Both the position numbers and the translations under genes were made by a program. A stretch of 43,108 nucleotides of DNA from Pyxidicoccus fallax (GTDB taxonomy: Bacteria; Myxococcota; Myxococcia; Myxococcales; Myxococcaceae). Below are positions 26,319 through 33,800 of this stretch, in pieces. The DNA is taken from the NCBI RefSeq assembly GCF_012933655.1, contig NZ_JABBJJ010000071.1, forward strand, positions 1 to 43,108. Reading direction: 5' to 3'. Position 1 is the first letter of the stretch. Each line of letters begins with the position of its first letter. The notes under the pieces were generated by a model. The model was not told the DNA's origin and made no database searches. It saw nothing but the letters and a program-made list of their open reading frames with translations.

Positions 26319-26354
26319 GACCCGGGTGTGCGTTCCCCCGGGCGCGCCCGGGTC
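26319..26354. terminator. Hairpin between convergent methyltransferase and topoisomerase genes
   Basis: GACCCGGG (26319-26326) pairs with CCCGGGTC (26347-26354), with further GC pairing inside. Its right arm touches the topoisomerase stop codon. It has no T-tract. Confidence 0.5.
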
Positions 26355-27456
26355 AGTGCTTCGTCTCGTCCAGCATGTTGAGCAGGGCCTTCTCGGAGCA
26401 GTGGAGGCCCTCGCCCGTGGCACGGGCCAGCTCGTCCACGGAGTGGAAGTAGCGCTCCACCACCTTGCCGCGCTCGAACATGGCGAGCACGGACGGGTAG
26501 ATGTACGAGGACCTCGCCACCGCGGGCGTGTTGCCCAGGTGCTCGGCGGCCTCCTTCACCGCGGCCACCATCGTCTTCTTGATGGCCGTGGGCTTCGGCG
26601 TCTCGTCACCCAGCTCGTGCTTCACGCGCTCGCGCGCCCGGGCCAGCGCGCAGGCGCAGATGAGCGTGCCCGCCCAGGTGCGGAAGTCCTTCGCGCTGAA
26701 CTGCGGGCCCATGACTTCCTGGATGTACTCGTTGAGGTGGCGGCGCCGCACGTCCACCACCGCGCCGTCATCCAGCACGAACTTGAAGACGTCCCGCCCG
26801 GGAACCTTCATGAGCTGACGGACAATGGTGGCGACCCGCCGGTCCTTCAGCTCGCGGTACTGCTGCTTGCCGCTCTTGCCCGGGAAGTCGAAGGTGAGGG
26901 TGTCGCCCACCACGCGCACGTGGCGGCGCCGCAGGGTGGCCAGGCCGAAGCTCCCATTCTCTTCCGCGTACTGCTGGCTGCCGGGGCGGATGAAGCAGCT
27001 GCCGAGGATGCGCAGCATGGCGGCCAGCACCTTGTCCCGGCCCAGCCCCGGCTTGCGCAGGTCCGCGTTCACCCGCCGCCGCATGCGTGGCAGCGCCCGC
27101 GCGAAGTCGACGATGCGCTGGAACTTCTGCTCCCCGCGCTTGCGCGTGTGCGTCTCGTGGTAGCGGTACTGCCAGCGTCCCGCCGCGTCCCGACCCACCG
27201 CCTGGAGCCGAGCGCTGGGGCTGGGGGAGATGGCCACGTCCGTCCAGGCCGGCGGAAGCCTCATCGCGTCGATGCGCTCGCGGTCCGCCTTCGACACCGC
27301 CCGCCCGTCCGCCCGCACGTAGCGGAAGCCCCGCTTCGCCGAGCCCCGCCGCCGGATGCCCGTCTGCTGGAGCCTTTCCAGCTGCGTCCCGCCATTCGCC
27401 CGCCGTGCCCTCGGGCGGGGCTCCGTCTGGGTGGCTGGCTCGGCATGCATCATCAT
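26353..27456 (-). CDS. DNA topoisomerase IB (bacterial/poxvirus type)
   Basis: This 367-residue single-subunit type IB topoisomerase relaxes supercoils through a 3'-phosphotyrosine intermediate. The N-terminal beta domain (about 40-120) contains GFRYVRADGRAVSKADRERI and AWTDVAISP. The catalytic domain has the conserved basic residues in FPGKSGK, in AKDFRTWAGT (Arg259), and active-site Tyr318 in ARSSYIYPSVL. Length and order match the Deinococcus-type enzyme. Three consecutive ATG codons at the start leave the exact start open; the first (27456) is used. It is divergent from the flotillin-module genes, with 181 bases between. Confidence 0.94.
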   Translation of the reverse strand: MMMHAEPATQTEPRPRARRANGGTQLERLQQTGIRRRGSAKRGFRYVRADGRAVSKADRERIDAMRLPPAWTDVAISPSPSARLQAVGRDAAGRWQYRYHETHTRKRGEQKFQRIVDFARALPRMRRRVNADLRKPGLGRDKVLAAMLRILGSCFIRPGSQQYAEENGSFGLATLRRRHVRVVGDTLTFDFPGKSGKQQYRELKDRRVATIVRQLMKVPGRDVFKFVLDDGAVVDVRRRHLNEYIQEVMGPQFSAKDFRTWAGTLICACALARARERVKHELGDETPKPTAIKKTMVAAVKEAAEHLGNTPAVARSSYIYPSVLAMFERGKVVERYFHSVDELARATGEGLHCSEKALLNMLDETKH

Positions 27457-27616
27457 CGGTCCGGGTCAAGGTGGACCCCCGGCGCGCCATGCGAGGGGGC
27501 TCCCCCTGTTGTGCGCAGCATCGGGCCTGTCGACAACGCAGGCGTCGGCTGATCGCCTGCTCGGGAGAGAGGCGGAAAAGCGCCTGACCGCGTTTTCAGC
27601 GGGAATACGAGTCGTT

Positions 27617-27622
27617 TAGAGT
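27617..27622 (+). promoter_or_regulatory. -10-like TAGAGT box just upstream of the YqiJ-like gene
   Basis: TAGAGT (in GTTTAGAGT) ends 15 bases before the ATG and no Shine-Dalgarno sequence is visible. The -35 is weak (TTTCAG at 17 bases). It is a candidate promoter for the whole YqiJ-flotillin-ATPase module. Confidence 0.4.
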
Positions 27623-27637
27623 GCCAACCAACGCCGC

Positions 27638-28459
27638 ATGGACTCCTTCCTCACCGCCATCCTGGCCTTCCCGACGGCCATCTTCACCATCGCGCTGGGC
27701 GTGGTGCTGACCTACTGGCTCTTCGTGATTGTCGGCGCGGTGGGCATCGACCTGCTCGACGGCAACCTCGATTTCGAGGCCGGAGGCAAGGCGCTGGGCG
27801 GGGCCATCGAGGGCGGCGGCAAGGCGCTGGGCGGGGCCATCGAGGGTGGTGGCAAGGCCCTGGGCGGCGCGGTGGAGGGTGGCGGCAAGGCGCTGGGCGC
27901 GCATGACCACGACGCGCACGTGGACGGTGGCATCCTGTCCGCGCTGGGCTTCGCCGGCATCCCGCTCACGGTGTCGGTGAGCCTCGTCTCCTTCATCTCC
28001 TGGTTCCTGTCGGTGTGGAGTGCGCAGCCGGTGCACGCCGCGCTGGGGCAGATGCTGCCCTCGTGGCTCATCAGCACCGTGCTGGGCCTTCTGTGCTTCA
28101 TGGTGGGCACCGTGTCCGCGGGCGTCGCCGTCCGGCCGCTGCGCCCCGTCTTCGTGGCGAAGAAGGCGCCGGGCCGCGACTCGCTCATGGGCCGGGTGTG
28201 CACCATCTCCAGCGGCAGCGTGACGGACGAGAACGGCCACGCCACCTTCGAGGACGGCGGCGCGGGCGTCATCCTGAACGTCGTCTGCTCCAAGTCCAAC
28301 GGGCTCAAGCGGGGCGAGCCCGCGCTCATTCTTTCCTATGACTCCACGCGCGACGTCTACGAGGTGGAGCCGGTCGACTGGCTGGTGCCGGAGGAGCTGG
28401 AGCAGCTCCGGGATCCGGTCAAGGCCGCGGCGCTCGCGCGTGTGAGGTCCCAAGGCTGA
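27638..28459 (+). CDS. YqiJ/NfeD-like membrane protein with C-terminal OB-fold
   Basis: This 273-residue membrane protein has hydrophobic segments at about 4-40, 89-118 and 132-155, then a soluble C-terminal domain (about 180-260) that fits the OB-fold of YqiJ/NfeD-type flotillin partners (MGRVCTISSGSV...GAGVILNVVC...YEVEPVDW). Known logic is that such proteins sit next to SPFH/flotillin genes and bind them at the membrane, as yqiJ-yqiK do in E. coli. Between the first two membrane segments is an unusual insert of 11-residue GGGKALGGA(I/V)E repeats followed by HDHDAH, a possible metal-binding patch. The flotillin gene follows after 107 bases on the same strand. Confidence 0.82.
   Translation: MDSFLTAILAFPTAIFTIALGVVLTYWLFVIVGAVGIDLLDGNLDFEAGGKALGGAIEGGGKALGGAIEGGGKALGGAVEGGGKALGAHDHDAHVDGGILSALGFAGIPLTVSVSLVSFISWFLSVWSAQPVHAALGQMLPSWLISTVLGLLCFMVGTVSAGVAVRPLRPVFVAKKAPGRDSLMGRVCTISSGSVTDENGHATFEDGGAGVILNVVCSKSNGLKRGEPALILSYDSTRDVYEVEPVDWLVPEELEQLRDPVKAAALARVRSQG
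27779..27901 (+). repeat. 33-base in-frame tandem repeat (GGGKALGGAIE) in the YqiJ-like gene
   Basis: About 3.7 copies of a 33-base unit encode an 11-residue Gly-rich repeat. Copies 1 and 2 are almost identical at DNA level; copies 3 and 4 differ at a few third positions. The exact 11-residue phase could form an amphipathic or Gly-zipper segment, and the copy number may vary between strains. Confidence 0.85.
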
Positions 28460-28566
28460 TGTAACTGGGTCGCTCGAGGGGGGCGGCTCATCATTCGACG
28501 CTGGGGGAGCTTTCGCGGGGGACCCTCCGGCGCCTGATACAAGGCCCGCTGTTTCACTCTTCAGGA

Positions 28567-30732
28567 ATGGCCATGGATTCAATCACTGCACTCGCCGCCG
28601 GTGCCGCCGGCATCGTCCTTCTGGGCGGTATCTTGCTCACCATCGTCCGGCTCTATCGGCAGGTGGACCAGGGCAAGGTCCTCATCGTCAACACGCTGAA
28701 GACCGAGCCGCTCGTCACCTTCACCGGCGCGGTGGTGTTCCCCATCATCAACCGCGCCGAGGTGATGGACATCGCCCTGAAGACGGTCGAAATCGACCGC
28801 CGCGGCAAGGAAGGCCTCATCTGCAAGGACAACATCCGCGCGGACATCAAGGTCACCTTCTTCGTGCGCGTGAACAAGACGCGCGAGGACGTGCTCAAGG
28901 TGGCCCAGTCCATCGGCTGCGCCCGCGCCTCCGACCAGACCACCCTGGAGAACCTCTTCGAGGCCAAGTTCTCCGAGGCCCTCAAGACGGTGGGCAAGAG
29001 CTTCGACTTCGTCGAGCTCTACACCCGGCGTGAGGACATCAAGGACGAGGTCGTCCGCGTCATCGGCCGCGACCTCAACGGCTACATGCTCGAGGACTGC
29101 GCCATCGACTTCCTGGAGCAGACCCCGGTCGAGATGCTCGACAAGGACAACATCCTCGATGCCGAGGGCATCCGGAAGATCACCGAGCTGACGACGAAGC
29201 AGAACGTCTTCACCAACGAGCTGCGCCAGGACGAGCGCATGGCCGTCACCAAGCGCAACGTCGAGGCGGATGAGGCCATCTATGCCCTCGAGCGCCAGCG
29301 CGAGGAGGCCGCCGCCAAGCAGAAGCGCGAAATCGAGACCATCCAGGCGCGTGAGACGGCCGAGGCCGAGCGCGTGAAGCAGGAGGAGTACGCCAAGGCC
29401 CAGCTGGCGCGCATCAAGGCCGAGGAGGAGATCCTCATCAACGAGCAGAACAAGTCCCGCCAGGTCGAGGTGGCCCAGAAGAACCGCGAGCGCGTGGTGG
29501 GCGTGGAGACCGAGCGCGTGGAGAAGGACCGCGCCCTGGAGGCCATCAACCGCGAGCGCGAGACGGAGCTGCAGCGCATCAACAAGGAGAAGGCGCTGGA
29601 GGCCGAGAAGAAGGCCATCGCCGACGTGGTGCGCGCCCGCATCGCCGTGGAGAAGACGGTGGCCGAGGAGGAGGAGCGCATCAAGGACCTGCGCGTGAAG
29701 GCCGAGGCCACGCGCAAGAAGGACGCGCTGCTCATCACCGCCGAGGCCCAGGCGCAGGAGAAGCTCGTCAAGGACATCAAGGCGGCCGAGGCCAGCAACG
29801 AGGTGGCCAAGTTCACCGCCAAGGAGAAGCTCACCCTGGCCGAGGCCGAGCTGGAGGCCGCCGACAAGACGGCCAAGGCGAAGGTCCGCCTGTCCGAGGG
29901 CATCCAGGCCGAGTCCGCCGCGGAAGGCCTGGCCGAGGTGCGCGTGAAGGAGGCGGACGCGCAGGCCACCGAGAAGCTCGGCATGGCGCAGGTGCGCGTG
30001 AAGGAGGCCGAGGCTGGCGCCATCGAGAAGCAGGGCCACGCCCAGGCCAACGTCGTCCGCGAGAAGCTGCTGGCGGAGGCCGCCGGTGAGCAGGAGAAGG
30101 GCCTGGCCCGCGCCCGCATCCAGGAGGCCGAGGCCATCGCCATCCAGAAGCGCGGCGAGGCCGAGGCCATCGCCACCAAGGAGAAGCAGCTCGCCGAGGC
30201 CGCGGCCATCCAGGAGAAGCTGCTCGCAGAGGCCCGCGGTCTCGCCGAGAAGGCCGCCTCCATGAAGCTCATGGACGGCGTCGGCCGCGAGCACGAGGAG
30301 TTCCGCCTGCGCCTCCAGAAGGAGCGCGACGTGGAGCTCGAGGCCATCCGCGTGCGCAAGGACATCGCGGCGGCCCAGGCCGAGGTGCTGGCCAAGGCCT
30401 TCGCCAACGCGAAGTTCCAGATTGTCGGCGGCGACGGCCAGTTCTTCGAGCGCTTCGTCAAGGCGGTGTCGTTCGGCAACGCGGTGGACGGCGCCATGGA
30501 CCATGGCGAGGTCCTCAAGAAGGCGCTGGGCGGCTACCTCAACGGCGAGAAGGACCTGCCGGCGGACCTGAAGGAGATCCTCTCCAAGCCGGGCCTGAGC
30601 GGCGACGCGCAGAACCTGGCCGTGGCCGCGCTGCTGCACAAGATGGCGTCCAGCCCGGTCGCCTCGTCCGCCGCCAACCTCAAGGCGCTGGTGGGCGACG
30701 AGAGCCGGCCCACGGTCGAGAAGCAGGGCTAG
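28567..30732 (+). CDS. Flotillin family (SPFH/band 7) protein, YqiK type
   Basis: This 721-residue protein has an N-terminal transmembrane anchor (about 7-28), an SPFH domain (about 31-215; RADIKVTFFVRVNKTREDV and DFVELYTRREDIKDEV are typical), then about 380 residues of Glu/Ala/Lys-rich coiled coil (about 225-600) and a C-terminal helical domain. Flotillins oligomerise into scaffolds that organise ordered membrane microdomains. YqiK-type members pair with an OB-fold NfeD-like partner, which is exactly the upstream gene. The start could be ATG 28567 or ATG 28573; AGGA lies just upstream. The GC hairpin after the stop may reduce read-through into the ATPase gene. Confidence 0.92.
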   Translation: MAMDSITALAAGAAGIVLLGGILLTIVRLYRQVDQGKVLIVNTLKTEPLVTFTGAVVFPIINRAEVMDIALKTVEIDRRGKEGLICKDNIRADIKVTFFVRVNKTREDVLKVAQSIGCARASDQTTLENLFEAKFSEALKTVGKSFDFVELYTRREDIKDEVVRVIGRDLNGYMLEDCAIDFLEQTPVEMLDKDNILDAEGIRKITELTTKQNVFTNELRQDERMAVTKRNVEADEAIYALERQREEAAAKQKREIETIQARETAEAERVKQEEYAKAQLARIKAEEEILINEQNKSRQVEVAQKNRERVVGVETERVEKDRALEAINRERETELQRINKEKALEAEKKAIADVVRARIAVEKTVAEEEERIKDLRVKAEATRKKDALLITAEAQAQEKLVKDIKAAEASNEVAKFTAKEKLTLAEAELEAADKTAKAKVRLSEGIQAESAAEGLAEVRVKEADAQATEKLGMAQVRVKEAEAGAIEKQGHAQANVVREKLLAEAAGEQEKGLARARIQEAEAIAIQKRGEAEAIATKEKQLAEAAAIQEKLLAEARGLAEKAASMKLMDGVGREHEEFRLRLQKERDVELEAIRVRKDIAAAQAEVLAKAFANAKFQIVGGDGQFFERFVKAVSFGNAVDGAMDHGEVLKKALGGYLNGEKDLPADLKEILSKPGLSGDAQNLAVAALLHKMASSPVASSAANLKALVGDESRPTVEKQG

Positions 30733-30744
30733 CGGGCTGAAGTG

Positions 30745-30774
30745 GCCGCCACCGCGCCAGACGGCGGTGGCGGC
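30745..30774 (+). terminator. Hairpin between flotillin and giant ATPase genes
   Basis: GCCGCCACCGC (30745-30755) pairs perfectly with GCGGTGGCGGC (30764-30774) around an 8-base loop, 12 bases after the flotillin stop. There is no T-tract, so partial termination or mRNA protection inside an operon is as likely as full termination. Confidence 0.5.
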
Positions 30775-30877
30775 GGGCAGGTACGACGACCCTCGCCCCG
30801 TCAGTCCCCCAGGGGGTGACTCCGCCCTTCGCGAGAAGGGCCGGGGCGGGGGTCTACGCTTCTTCCGGTGAACATCC

Positions 30878-33800
30878 ATGGCAACTGACGGTGGCAAGGG
30901 CGCGGCGCCCGCGGGCGAGGCGGCGCTGGAAGGCGGCAGCTACGAGGTCATCCGGACGCGGCTGCTCGCGCAGGCGGACGCGCTGGGCGCGAAGGCGACG
31001 GACCTCAACACGCGCCGCAAGGCGCTCTTCGGTGGCACGGAGCTCACCGTCATCGGCAACGAGCGGGTGCGCACCGAGCACAACTGCGTCCCGCGCGACA
31101 TCTCCGCCGTCGGGGAGTACCTCCTCTTCGGCTACAACGTCTTCATCGGGCTGAAGAAGGAGACGTCGGTGTCCGACGTCTTCTCGCTGCACCGCTTCGT
31201 GAAGACGGAGGAGGGCTTCGACTTCTCCACCGTGCCCAACACCGAGGCCGGCGGGTTCCTCGCGGATCCGCGCTTCGTGAAGGACTTCGGTGAGCTGTAC
31301 AAGTACTACAAGGACGCGAAGCTCCTGCAGATTCGCAGGCTGGACTCGCGCCTGCTGGCCATCTTCCAGACGGGCCAGTCGCTGCGCGACATCAAGGTCT
31401 TCCGCTTCAGCGTGGACGTGCAGGGCCACGCCACGTACCTGGACAACCAGGGCGAGCGAGACCACGTCTTCCCGCCGTCCCACGACTTCGAGTGGACGGT
31501 GGCCACGCGCGACAACTACGTCACCGGCCAGCACCCGCACGTCAACGTGCTGGACCAGGTCTTCGTGGAGACGGTGAAGGGCGACCTCACCATCAAGGTG
31601 GAGGACAACACCTCCTCCGGCATGGGCATCTACAGCGAGCCGGTGGACGACCCGGACCAGTCGCTCGACGACGCGGAGTTCGCCTGGGCCCAGGTGGGCA
31701 CGCTCATCCTGCTGCGGGTGCTGCCCTTCCGCGAGAAGACCTACCGCTACCTCGTCTTCAACTCGCGCACGCAGCACGTGGTGCGCATCGACGCCATCGG
31801 CCAGGCCTGCGTGCGGCTGCCGGAGGACCAGGGCATCGTCTTCCCCGGCGGCTATTACCTCCAGACGGGGGACTTCAAGGTCTTCGACGGCGCCGCCGCC
31901 AGCGAGGGCATGGAGTTCAAGCGGGCCATCCGCTCGCCCAACGGGGAGGACGTGCTGTACGTCTTCCACCGCCGGGACGAGGGCTCCTACGTGCTCTTCC
32001 CGTACAACCTGGTGCGCAAGGAGGTGCAGAACCCCCTCGTCGCGCATGGCATGAGCCTTTTTGGAGACGGGCGGCTGGTCATCTTCCGCTCCACGTCCAA
32101 CGAGCCCACCCGCGTGCACCCCATGCAGGTGTGGCAGACGCCCTTCGTCTCCGCGGAGCACGCGGCGGCCACGCCTCCGGCCCCGGGCTACCTGGGCAAG
32201 GTGGGCAACGCGGAGCTGGTGCGCGGCATCTCCGACGCGCTGACGCTCCAGCGCCTCGCGAAGTCTGACAAGCCCACGCGCCGCACCTACGAGGACCTGG
32301 TGGCCGCGGCCACCCGCGCGCTGGACGCGTACTACTGGCTGGGCAACGCGGAGACGGGCCTGCAGGAGCCCATCGAGCTGCTGCGCCGCACCTCCGAGCT
32401 CATCATCGACGAGTTCGAGAAGGTCCTCACGCTGCAGAAGCGCGCCACCGAGTCGCTGGCCGACGCGGTGAAGACGCAGGAGGAGCTGCTGCTGCGCGTG
32501 CAGCCCGAGCAGCTCACCAGCGCGGAAGCCTTCATGCAGGCGCTGGCGGACCTGCGCAAGCAGCGCGGCCACCTGATTACGCTCAAGGACATCCGCTACA
32601 TGGACCTGGGGCGGGTGGACGCCCTGGAGGCCGCGGTGGTGGAGGCGTCCGACAAGGCCAGCGCGGCCTGCGTGGACTTCCTCCAGAAGGGCGAGGCGCT
32701 CCAGCCGCTGGCCACGCGCCTGGACGAGCTGCTGGCGAAGCTGGAGCCCATTCAGACCACGGCGGAGCTGGCGCCGCTGGGCGAGGACATCGACAAGACA
32801 GCCCACGGCCTGGAGGTCCTCGGTGAGGTGGTGGGCGGACTCCAGGTGGGCGACCCGCTGGCCCGCGCCCGCATCCTGGAGGGCATCTCCGAGCTGTTCA
32901 GCCGCCTCAACCGGGTGCGCGCCAGCCTCGGGGCGAAGCGCAAGGAGCTGTCCGGCCGCGAGAAGCGCGCGGAGTTCGGCGCCCAGTTCAAGCTGCTGGG
33001 GCAGAGCATCGAGAGCGCGCTGACGCAGGCGGACTCGCCGGAGCGCTGTGACGAGGCGCTCTCGCGCCTCACGGTGCTGCTGGAGGAGCTGGAGGGCCGC
33101 TTCGGCGAGTTCGACGAGTTCCTCGGGCAGATAACGACGAAGCGCGAGGAGCTGCTGGAGGCCTTCGGCGCCCGCAAGCAGTCGCTGGTGGACGAGCGCC
33201 AGCGCCGCGCGCAGGGCCTGTTCAGCGCGGCGGAGCGCATCCTCCAGGGCGTGCAGCGCCGGGCGAAGTCCTTCAAGACGGACGACGAGCTGAACGGCTA
33301 CTTCGCGTCCGACGCGATGATCCAGAAGCTGCGGCAGCTCGCCGACCAGCTGATGGAGCTGCAGGACAGCGTGCGCGCGGACGAGGTGCTCTCGCGCGTG
33401 AAGTCGGCGAAGCAGGACGCGCTGCGCGCGCTGCGCGACAGGCAGGACCTGTTCGCGGACGGCGACGCGCTCATCAAGCTGGGCGCGTACCGCTTCAACG
33501 TCAACACACAGCCGCTGGAGCTGACGCTGGTGCCGCGCGACGGCGAGCTGTACCTCCAGCTCACCGGCACGGACTACGCGCAGAAGGTGCAGGACCCGGA
33601 GCTGCTGAAGTACCGGGACTTCTGGGAGCAGCACCTCGTCTCCGAGTCGCGCGACATGTACCGCTCCGAGTACCTGGCCGCCTGCATCCTCGCGGACGCG
33701 GAGGACGGCAAGGGCGGCCTGTCGCTGACGGCGCTGCACGAGGCCGTCGTGGGCGGCACGCTGCTGGAGCAGGTGCGTCGGTACGCGGCGGACCGCTTCG

